A stretch of DNA of 64,000 nt from assembly GCA_037893245.1 (NCBI GenBank), contig JBAIAA010001539.1, positions 1-64,000 on the forward strand, written 5' to 3'. The stretch is from Crossaster papposus (taxonomy: Eukaryota; Echinodermata; Asteroidea; Velatida; Solasteridae). Shown here piece by piece: positions 54,329-64,000 of this stretch. Numbering within the stretch: position 1 is the first letter of the stretch; every line of letters starts with the position of its first letter. Under the pieces are notes generated by a model, which had not been told where the DNA came from, did no database searches, and was given only the letters and a program-made list of their open reading frames with translations. A program made the position numbers and the translations under genes.

Positions 54329-56715
54329 TTCTTATGCACACTTCTTTCCCTTTACATATTTCTTATGCACACTTCTTTCCCTTTACATATTTCTTATGCA
54401 CACTTCTTTCCCTTTACATATTTCTTATGCACACTTCTTTCCCTTTACATATTTTTTATGCACACTTCTTTCCCTTTACATATTTCTTATGCACACTTCT
54501 TTCCCTTTACATATGTCTTATGCACACTTCTTTCCCTTTACATATTTCTTATGCACACTTCTTTCCCTTTACATATTTCTTATGCACACTTCTTTCCCTT
54601 TACATATTTCTTATGCACACTTCTTTCCCTTTACATATTTCTTATGCACACTTCTTTCCCTTTACATATTTCTTATGCACACTTCTTTCCCTTTACATAT
54701 TTCTTATGCACACTTCTTTCCCTTTACATATTTCTTATGCACACTTCTTTCCCTTTACATATTTCTTATGCACACTTCTTTCCCTTTACATATTTATTAT
54801 GCACACTTCTTTCCCTTTACATATTTCTTATGCACACTTCTTTCCCTTTACATATTTCTTATGCACACTTCTTTCCCTTTACATATTTCTTATGCACACT
54901 TCTTTCCCTTTACATATTTCTTATGCACACTTCTTTCCCTTTACATATTTCTTATGCACACTTCTTTCCCTTTACATATTTCTTATGCACACTTCTTTCC
55001 CTTTACATATTTCTTATGCACACTTCTTTCCCTTTACATATTTCTTATGCACACTTCTTTCCCTTTACATATTTCTTATGCACACTTCTTTCCCTTTACA
55101 TATTTCTTATGCACACTTCTTTCCCTTTACATATTTCTTATGCACACTTCTTTCCCTTTACATATTTCTTATGCACACTTCTTTCCCTTTACATATTTCT
55201 TATGCTCACTTCTTTCCCTTTACATATTTCTTATGCACACTTCTTTCCCTTTACATATTTCTTATGCACACTTCTTTCCCTTTACATATTTCTTATGCAC
55301 ACTTCTTTCCCTTTACATATTTCTTATGCACACTTCTTTCCCTTTACATATTTCTTATGCACACTTCTTTCCCTTTACATATTTCTTATGCACACTTCTT
55401 TCCCTTTACATATTTCTTATGCACACTTCTTTCCCTTTACATATTTCTTATGCACACTTCTTTCCCTTTACATATTTCTTATGCACACTTCTTTCCCTTT
55501 ACATATTTCTTATGCACACTTCTTTCCCTTTACATATTTCTTATGCACACTTCTTTCCCTTTACATATTTCTTATGCACACTTCTTTCCCTTTACATATT
55601 TCTTATGCACACTTCTTTCCCTTTACATATTTCTTATGCACACTTCTTTCCCTTTACATATTTCTTATGCACACTTCTTTCCCTTTACATATTTCTTATG
55701 CACACTTCTTTCCCTTTACATATTTCTTATGCACACTTCTTTCCCTTTACATATTTCTTATGCACACTTCTTTCCCTTTACATATTTCTTATGCACACTT
55801 CTTTCCCTTTACATATTTCTTATGCACACTTCTTTCCCTTTACATATTTCTTATGCACACTTCTTTCCCTTTACATATTTCTTATGCACACTTCTTTCCC
55901 TTTACATATTTATTATGCACACTTCTTTCCCTTTACATATTTCTTATGCACACTTCTTTCCCTTTACATATTTCTTATGCACACTTCTTTCCCTTTACAT
56001 ATTTCTTATGCACACTTCTTTCCCTTTACATATTTCTTATGCACACTTCTTTCCCTTTACATATTTCTTATGCACACTTCTTTCCCTTTACATATTTCTT
56101 ATGCACACTTCTTTCCCTTTACATATTTCTTATGCACACTTCTTTCCCTTTACATATTTCTTATGCACACTTCTTTCCCTTTACATATTTCTTATGCACA
56201 CTTCTTTCCCTTTACATATTTCGTATGCACACTTCTTTCCCTTTACATATTTCTTATGCACACTTCTTTCCCTTTACATATTTCTTATGCACACTTCTTT
56301 CCCTTTACATATTTCTTATGCACACTTCTTTCCCTTTACATATTTCTTATGCACACTTCTTTCCCTTTACATATTTCTTATGCACACTTCTTTCCCTTTA
56401 CATATTTCTTATGCACACTTCTTTCCATTTACATATTTCTTATGCACACTTCTTTCCCTTTACATATTTCTTATGCACACTTCTTTCCCTTTACATATTT
56501 CTTATGCACACTTCTTTCCCTTTACATATTTCTTATGCACACTTCTTTCCCTTTACATATTTCTTATGCACACTTCTTTCCCTTTACATATTTCTTATGC
56601 ACACTTCTTTCCCTTTACATATTTCTTATGCACACTTCTTTCCCTTTACATATTTCTTATGCACACTTCTTTCCCTTTACATATTTCTTATGCACACTTC
56701 TTTCCCTTTACATAT

Positions 56716-56880
56716 TTAACTCGAGGGCTTGTTCCCACATCATGTGTTTATTTCTTATGCACACTTCTTTCCCTTTACATATTTCTTATGCACACTTATT
56801 TCCCTTTACATATTTCTTATGCACACTTCTTTCCCTTGACATATTTAACTCGAGGGCTTGTTCCCACATCATGTGTTTAT
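56716..56880 (+). repeat. 165-bp B-3 units-B cassette, copy 3
   Basis: Same two variant units in the same order between B spacers at 56716 and 56845. TTTAAATATTTC follows near 56999. Confidence 0.92.
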
Positions 56881-57531
56881 TTCTTATGCACACTTCTTTC
56901 CCTTTACATATTTCTTATGCACACTTCTTTCCCTTTACATATTTCTTATGCACACTTCTTTCCCTTTACATATTTCTTATGCACACTTCTTTCCCTTTAA
57001 ATATTTCTTATGCACACTTCTTTCCCTTTACATATTTCTTATGCACACTTCTTTCCCTTTACATATTTCTTATGCACACTTCTTTCCCTTTACATATTTC
57101 TTATGCACACTTCTTTCCCTTTACATATTTCGTATGCACACTTCTTTCCCTTTACATATTTCTTATGCACACTTCTTTCCCTTTACATATTTCTTATGCA
57201 CACTTCTTTCCCTTTACATATTTCTTATGCTCACTTCTTTCCCTTTACATATTTCTTATGCACACTTCTTTCCCTTTACATATTTCTTATGCACACTTCT
57301 TTCCCTTTACATATTTCTTATGCACACTTCTTTCCCTTTACATATTTCTTATGCACACTTCTTTCCCTTTACATATTTCTTATGCACACTTCTTTCCCTT
57401 TACATATTTCTTATGCACACTTCTTTCCCTTTACATATTTCTTATGCACACTTCTTTCCCTTTACATATTTCTTATGCACACTTCTTTCCCTTTACATAT
57501 TTCTTATGCACACTTCTTTCCCTTTACATAT

Positions 57532-58618
57532 TTAACTCGAGGGCTTGTTCCCACATCATGTGTTTATTTCTTATGCACACTTCTTTCCCTTTACATATTT
57601 CTTATGCACACTTCTTTCCCTTTACATATTTCTTATGCACACTTCTTTCCCTTTACATATTTCTTATGCACACTTCTTTCCCTTTACATATTTCTTATGC
57701 ACACTTCTTTCCCTTTACATATTTCTTATGCACACTTCTTTCCCTTTACATATTTCTTATGCACACTTCTTTCCCTTTACATATTTCTTATGCACACTTC
57801 TTTCCCTTTACATATTTCTTATGCACACTTCTTTCCCTTTACATATTTCTTATGCACACTTCTTTCCCTTTACATATTTCTTATGCACACTTCTTTCCCT
57901 TTAGATATTTCTTATGCACACTTCTTTCCCTTTACATATTCATTATGCACACTTCTTTCCCTTTACATATTTCTTATGCACACTTCTTTCCCTTTACATA
58001 TTTCTTATGCACACTTCTTTCCCTTTATTATTTCTTATGCACACTTCTTTCCCTTTACATATTTCTTATGCACACTTCTTTCCATTTACATATTTCTTAT
58101 GCACACTTCTTTCCCTTTACATATTTCTTATGCACACTTCTTTCCCTTTACATATTTCTTATGCACACTTCTTTCCCTTTATTATTTCTTATGCACACTT
58201 CTTTCCCTTTACATATTTCTTATGCACACTTCTTTACCTTTACATAATTCTTATGCACACTTCTTTCCCTTTACATATTTCTTATGCACACTTCTTTCCC
58301 TTTACATATTTCTTATGCACACTTCTTTCCCTTTATATATTTCTTATGCACACTTCTTTCCCTTTACATATTTCTTATGCACACTTCTTTCCCTTTACAT
58401 ATTTCTGATGCACACTTCTTTCCCTTGATTATTTCTTATGCACACTTCTTTCCCTTTACATATTCCTTATGCACACTTCTTTCCCTTTACATATTTCTTA
58501 TGCACACTTCTTTCCCTTTACATATTTCTTATGCACACTTCTTTCCCTTTACATATTTCTTATGCACACTTCTTTCCCTTTACATATTTCTTATGCACAC
58601 TTCTTTCCCTTTACATAT
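57532..58618 (+). repeat. 5,361-bp-offset duplication, copy 1
   Basis: A B spacer followed by 34 units that are 3 bp short in total. Private variants TTTAGATATTTC near 57903, ATTCATTATG near 57940, TTTACCTTTAC and CATAATTC near 58235-58250, and TTTATATATTTC near 58335 all recur 5,361 bp downstream, as do the 30-bp units at 58002, 58156 and 58403. Confidence 0.88.
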
Positions 58619-58850
58619 TTAACTCGACGGCTTGTTCCCACATCATGTGTTTATTTCTTATGCACACTTCTTTCCCTTTACATATTTAACTCGAGGGCTT
58701 GTTCCCACATCATGTGTTTATTTCTTATGCACACTTCTTTCCCTTTACATATTTCTTATGCACACTTCTTTCCCTTTACATATTTGTTATGCACACTTCT
58801 TTCCCTTTACATATTTAACTCGAGGGCTTGTTCCCACATCATGTGTTTAT
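58403..58850 (+). repeat. 448-bp C-spacer module, copy 2
   Basis: Same order and spacing as copy 1, displaced by 4,522 bp, with C spacer at 58619. The first unit has TTCTGATG, and the last three-unit set has TTGTTATG where copies 1 and 3 have TTTTTATG. Confidence 0.92.
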
Positions 58851-59289
58851 TTCTTATGCACACTTCTTTCCCTTTACATATTTCTTATGCACACTTCTTT
58901 CCCTTTACATATTTCTTATGCACACTTCTTTCCATTTACATATTTCTTATGCACACTTCTTTCCCTTTACATATTTCTTATGCACACTTCTTTCCCTTTA
59001 CATATTTCTTATGCACACTTCTTTCCCTTTACATATTTCTTATGCACACTTCTTTCCCTTTACATATTTCTTATGCACACTTCTTTCCCTTTACATATTT
59101 AACTCGAGGGCTTGTTCCCACATCATGTGTTTATTTCTTATGCACACTTCTTTCCCTTTACATATTTCTTATGCACACTTCTTTCCCTTTACATATTTCT
59201 TATGCACACTTCTTTCCCTTTACATATTTCTTATGCACACTTCTTTCCCTTTACATATTTCTTATGCACACTTCTTTCCCTTTACATAT

Positions 59290-59454
59290 TTAACTCGAGG
59301 GCTTGTTCCCACATCATGTGTTTATTTCTTATGCACACTTCTTTCCCTTTACATATTTCTTATGCACACTTATTTCCCTTTACATATTTCTTATGCACAC
59401 TTCTTTCCCTTGACATATTTAACTCGAGGGCTTGTTCCCACATCATGTGTTTAT
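59290..59454 (+). repeat. 165-bp B-3 units-B cassette, copy 4
   Basis: Same two variant units between B spacers at 59290 and 59419. The TTTAAATATTTC unit does not follow directly here; it appears after the next spacer (near 60446), so the downstream flank has been exchanged. Confidence 0.92.
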
Positions 59455-60823
59455 TTCTTATGCACACTTCTTTCCCTTTACATATTTCTTATGCACACTT
59501 CTTTCCCTTTACATATTTCTTATGCACACTTCTTTCCCTTTACATATTTCTTATGCACACTTCTTTCCCTTTACATATTTCTTATGCACACTTCTTTCCC
59601 TTTACATATTTCTTATGCACACTTCTTTCCCTTTACATATTTCTTATGCACACTTCTTTCCCTTTACATATTTCTTATGCACACTTCTTTCCCTTTACAT
59701 ATTTCTTATGCACACTTCTTTCCCTTTACATATTTCTTATGCACACTTCTTTCCCTTTACATATTTCGTATGCACACTTCTTTCCCTTTACATATTTCTT
59801 ATGCACACTTCTTTCCCTTTACATATTTCTTATGCACACTTCTTTCCCTTTACATATTTCTTATGCACACTTCTTTCCCTTTACATATTTCTTATGCACA
59901 CTTCTTTCCCTTTACATATTTCTTATGCACACTTCTTTCCCTTTACATATTTCTTATGCACACTTCTTTCCATTTACATATTTCGTATGCACACTTCTTT
60001 CCCTTTACATATTTCTTATGCACACTTCTTTCCCTTTACATATTTCTTATGCACACTTCTTTCCCTTTACATATTTCTTATGCACACTTCTTTCCCTTTA
60101 CATATTTCTTATGCACACTTCTTTCCCTTTACATATTTCTTATGCACACTTCTTTCCCTTTACATATTTCTTATGCACACTTCTTTCCCTTTACATATTT
60201 CTTATGCACACTTCTTTCCCTTTACATATTTCTTATGCACACTTCTTTCCCTTTACATATTTCTTATGCACACTTCTTTCCCTTTACATATTTAACTCGA
60301 GGGCTTGTTCCCACATCATGTGTTTATTTCTTATGCACACTTCTTTCCCTTTACATATTTCTTATGCACACTTCTTTCCCTTTACATATTTCTTATGCAC
60401 ACTTCTTTCCCTTTACATATTTCTTATGCACACTTCTTTCCCTTTAAATATTTCTTATGCACACTTCTTTCCCTTTACATATTTCTTATGCACACTTCTT
60501 TCCCTTTACATATTTCTTATGCACACTTCTTTCCCTTTACATATTTCTTATGCACACTTCTTTCCCTTTACATATTTCTTATGCACACTTATTTCCCTTT
60601 ACATATTTCTTATGCACACTTCTTTCCCTTTACATATTTCTTATGCACACTTATTTCCCTTTACATATTTCTTATGCACACTTCTTTCCCTTTACATATT
60701 TCTTATGCACACTTCTTTCCCTTTACATATTTCTTATGCACACTTCTTTCCCTTTACATATTTCTTATGCACACTTCTTTCCCTTTACATATTTCTTATG
60801 CACACTTCTTTCCCTTTACATAT

Positions 60824-61271
60824 TTCTTATGCACACTTCTTTCCCTTGATTATTTCTTATGCACACTTCTTTCCCTTTACATATTCCTTATGCACACTTC
60901 TTTCCCTTTACATATTTCTTATGCACACTTCTTTCCCTTTACATATTTCTTATGCACACTTCTTTCCCTTTACATATTTCTTATGCACACTTCTTTCCCT
61001 TTACATATTTCTTATGCACACTTCTTTCCCTTTACATATTTAACTCGACGGCTTGTTCCCACATCATGTGTTTATTTCTTATGCACACTTCTTTCCCTTT
61101 ACATATTTAACTCGAGGGCTTGTTCCCACATCATGTGTTTATTTCTTATGCACACTTCTTCCCCTTTACATATTTCTTATGCACACTTCTTTCCCTTTAC
61201 ATATTTTTTATGCACACTTCTTTCCCTTTACATATTTAACTCGAGGGCTTGTTCCCACATCATGTGTTTAT
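60824..61271 (+). repeat. 448-bp C-spacer module, copy 3
   Basis: Same order with C spacer at 61040. One unit has CTTCTTCCCC near 61157. Confidence 0.92.
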
Positions 61272-62892
61272 TTCTTATGCACACTTCTTTCCCTTTACAT
61301 ATTTCTTATGCACACTTCTTTCCCTTTACATATTTCTTATGCACACTTCTTTCCCTTTACATATTTCTTATGCACACTTCTTTCCCTTTACATATTTTTT
61401 ATGCACACTTCTTTCCCTTTACATATTTCTTATGCACACTTCTTTCCCTTTACATATGTCTTATGCACACTTCTTTCCCTTTACATATTTCTTATGCACA
61501 CTTCTTTCCCTTTACATATTTCTTATGCACACTTCTTTCCCTTTACATATTTCTTATGCACACTTCTTTCCCTTTACATATTTCTTATGCACACTTCTTT
61601 CCCTTTACATATTTCTTATGCACACTTCTTTCCCTTTACATATTTCTTATGCACACTTCTTTCCCTTTACATATTTCTTATGCACAATTCTTTTCCTTTA
61701 CATATTTCTTATGCACACTTCTTTCCCTTTACATATTTCTTATGCACACTTCTTTCCCTTTACATATTTCTTATGCACACTTCTTTCCCTTTACATATTT
61801 CTTATGCACACTTCTTTCCCTTTACATATTTCTTATGCACACTTCTTTCCCTTTACATATTTCTTATGCACACTTCTTTCCCTTTACATATTTATTATGC
61901 ACACTTCTTTCCCTTTACATATTTCTTAGGCACACTTCTTTCCCTTTACATATTTCTTATGCACACTTCTTTCCCTTTACATATTTCTTATGCACACTTC
62001 TTTCCCTTTACATATTTCTTATGCACACTTCTTTCCCTTTATTATTTCTTATGCACACTTCTTTCCCTTTACATATTTAACTCGAGGGCTTGTCCCGACA
62101 TCATGTGTTTATTTCTTATGCACACTTCTTTCCCTTTACATATTTCTTATGCACACTTCTTTCCCTTTACATATTTCTTATGCACACTTCTTTCCCTTTA
62201 CATATTTCTTATGCACACTTCTTTCCCTTTACATATTTCTTATGCACACTTCTTTCCCTTTACATATTTCTTATGCACACTTCTTTCCCTTTACATATTT
62301 CTTATGCACACTTCTTTCCCTTTACATATTTCTTATGCACACTTCTTTCCCTTTACATATTTCTTATGCACACTTCTTTCCCTTTACATATTTCTTATGC
62401 ACACTTCTTTCCCTTTACATATTTCTTATGCACACTTCTTTCCCTTTACATATTTCTTATGCACACTTCTTTCCTTTAACATATTTCTTATGCACACTTC
62501 TTTCCCTTTACATATTTCTTATGCACACTTCTTTCCCTTTACATATTTCTTATGCACACTTCTTTCCCTTTACATATTTCTTATGCACACTTCTTTCCCT
62601 TTACATATTTCTTATGCACACTTCTTTCCCTTTACATATTTCTGATGCACACTTCTTTCCCTTTACATATTTCTTATGCACACTTCTTTCCCTTTACATA
62701 TTTCTTATGCACACTTCTTTCCCTTTACATATTTCTTATGCACACTTCTTTCCCTTTACATGTTTAACTCGAGGGCTTGTTCCCACATCATGTGTTTATT
62801 TCTTATGCACACTTCTTTCCCTTTACATATTTCTTATGCACACTTCTTTCCCTTTACATATTTCTTATGCACACTTCTTTCCCTTTACATAT

Positions 62893-63979
62893 TTAACTCG
62901 AGGGCTTGTTCCCACATCATGTGTTTATTTCTTATGCACACTTCTTTCCCTTTACATATTTCTTATGCACACTTCTTTCCCTTTACATATTTCTTATGCA
63001 CACTTCTTTCCCTTTACATATTTCTTATGCACACTTCTTTCCCTTTACATATTTCTTATGCACACTTCTTTCCCTTTACATATTTCTTATGCACACTTCT
63101 TTCCCTTTACATATTTCTTATGCACACTTCTTTCCCTTTACATATTTCTTATGCACACTTCTTTCCCTTTACATATTTCTTATGCACACTTCTTTCCCTT
63201 TACATATTTCTTATGCACACTTCTTTCCCTTTACATATTTCTTATGCACACTTCTTTCCCTTTAGATATTTCTTATGCACACTTCTTTCCCTTTACATAT
63301 TCATTATGCACACTTCTTTCCCTTTACATATTTCTTATGCACACTTCTTTCCCTTTACATATTTCTTATGCACACTTCTTTCCCTTTATTATTTCTTATG
63401 CACACTTCTTTCCCTTTACATATTTCTTATGCACACTTCTTTCCATTTACATATTTCTTATGCACACTTCTTTCCCTTTACATATTTATTATGCACACTT
63501 CTTTCCCTTTACATATTTCTTATGCACACTTCTTTCCCTTTATTATTTCTTATGCACACTTCTTTCCCTTTACATATTTCTTATGCACACTTCTTTACCT
63601 TTACATAATTCTTATGCACACTTCTTTCCCTTTACATATTTCTTATGCACACTTCTTTCCCTTTACATATTTCTTATGCACACTTCTTTTCCTTTATATA
63701 TTTCTTATGCACACTTCTTTCCCTTTACATATTTCTTATGCACACTTCTTTCCCTTTACATATTTCTTATGCACACTTCTTTCCCTTGATTATTTCTTAT
63801 GCACACTTCTTTCCCTTTACATATTCCTTATGCACACTTCTTTCCCTTTACATATTTCTTATGCACACTTCTTTCCCTTTACATATTTCTTATGCACACT
63901 TTTTTCCCTTTACATATTTCTTATGCACACTTCTTTCCCTTTACATATTTCTTATGCACACTTCTTTCCCTTTACATAT
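62893..63979 (+). repeat. 5,361-bp-offset duplication, copy 2
   Basis: Repeats 57532-58618 with small differences: the TTCTGATG of copy 1 near 58405 is TTCTTATG here, and a TTTTTTCCC change appears near 63900. It leads into the C spacer at 63980, as copy 1 leads into 58619. Confidence 0.88.
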
Positions 63980-64000
63980 TTAACTCGACGGCTTGTTCCC
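63764..64000 (+). repeat. 448-bp C-spacer module, copy 4, cut by window end
   Basis: The CCTTGATTAT unit, six units with the ATTCC junction, and the first 21 bp of a C spacer from 63980. The remainder lies outside the window. Confidence 0.9.

Larger units (their letters stand above)
1..64000 (+). repeat. 31-bp satellite array with interspersed 36-bp spacer elements, spanning the whole window
   Basis: The 31-bp unit begins TTCTTATGCACAC (positions 1-13), has the mirror-symmetric core TTTCCCTTT at 17-25 and ends ACATAT. It repeats head-to-tail in one orientation from end to end. Base content of the canonical unit is T15 C9 A6 G1, so 32% GC and 77% pyrimidine on this strand. A 36-bp element interrupts it at 86 sites (the last truncated), always at the same phase. 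Distances between spacers equal 31n plus 36, except where visible indel units occur. Summing gives about 1,966 units, and the total closes exactly on 64,000 bp. Both edges of the window lie inside the array, so its true length is unknown. Long gene-free arrays of this kind are typical of eukaryotic satellite DNA. The species and chromosomal position cannot be inferred. No gene or RNA feature was seen anywhere in it. Confidence 0.98.
49578..64000 (+). repeat. Array domain 7: type B spacers in recurrent cassettes
   Basis: Spacers start at 49578, 49707, 52409, 53096, 53225, 54097 (C), 54164, 54293, 56716, 56845, 57532, 58619 (C), 58686, 58815, 59099, 59290, 59419, 60292, 61040 (C), 61107, 61236, 62077 (A, the only one here), 62764, 62893 and 63980 (C, cut by the window end). 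Those not marked are type B. Unit counts are 3, 86, 21, 3, 27 (-1), 1, 3, 77, 3, 21, 34 (-3), 1, 3, 8, 5, 3, 27, 23 (-1), 1, 3, 26 (-1), 21, 3 and 34 (-3). Two cassettes recur: B-3 units-B, and C-1 unit-B-3 units-B. Confidence 0.93.

Noticed and set aside
49720..57000. TTG-initiated reading frames starting inside each spacer
   Set aside because: These apparent starts come from CTTGT in the spacer read as an alternative start directly after the spacer's TAA stop. They recur in every spacer simply because the spacer is repeated.
1..64000. Giant + strand proteins, up to about 5,950 codons
   Set aside because: All three + frames are open at once, because the 31-bp unit has no stop in any phase. 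There is no start context, composition change or frame-specific constraint, and units vary by frame-shifting indels and spacers without regard to any frame.
1..64000. Telomeric or simple-sequence repeat
   Set aside because: The period is 31 bp with no short telomere-type motif inside it.
1..64000. Minus-strand genes
   Set aside because: The reverse complement of the unit has TAA twice, and the period not divisible by 3 carries these into every frame, so no - frame stays open beyond about 93 bp.
1..64000. tRNA, rRNA or other structured RNA genes
   Set aside because: No sequence other than the unit, its variants and the spacer is present, and neither can fold into a cloverleaf or known RNA core.
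1..64000. G-quadruplex array
   Set aside because: The complementary strand has one GGG per 31 bp in canonical units, so loops would be about 28 nt. Intramolecular quadruplexes are unlikely.

Overview
The whole 64-kb window is one tandem-repeat (satellite) array. I see no protein gene, RNA gene, transposase, origin or CRISPR array. The array is built from a 31-bp unit that begins TTCTTATGCACAC, carries a CTTTCCCTTT core and ends ACATAT. It repeats head-to-tail, in one orientation, about 1,966 times. A second element, 36 bp long (it begins TTAACTCGAGGG and ends CATGTGTTTAT), interrupts the array 86 times, the last copy being cut by the window end; the last 9 bp of a further copy start the window. 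It is always placed at the same phase, after ACATAT and before TTCTTATG. Adding up 85 full spacers, two partial ones, 1,966 units and a net indel of -36 bp accounts for every base. A gene-free array of this size points to eukaryotic satellite DNA (heterochromatic, pericentromeric or subtelomeric). The sequence does not let me name the organism.

Layout. (1) 1-9533: spacer-dense, all spacers of type A (GTCCCGAC), with a ~5.9-kb higher-order repeat. (2) 9534-16667: mixed type A and type B (GTTCCCAC) spacers. (3) 16668-31280: a ~6.2-6.6-kb block duplicated at an offset of 8,306 bp, with a 1,844-bp duplication between the copies. (4) 31281-38314: no spacers; 183 consecutive units (32427-38099) look identical, and out-of-register joins lie on both sides. 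(5) 38315-43918: a ~2.4-kb block duplicated at 3,075 bp. (6) 43919-49577: a second long spacer-free stretch. (7) 49578-64000: almost only type B spacers, arranged in recurrent cassettes, including a 448-bp module present four times.

The very long open reading frames on the + strand are an artefact. The unit is not a multiple of 3, has no stop triplet in any + phase and is pyrimidine-rich, so all three + frames stay open, while the - strand meets stops continually. Nothing supports translation.

The interest lies in the array's architecture: a two-component satellite whose spacer looks like a 31-bp body between TATTT direct repeats, with spacer subfamilies, nested higher-order repeats and homogenised blocks that record how it expanded. 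Unit counts and offsets were read by eye and from spacer positions, not computed by alignment.
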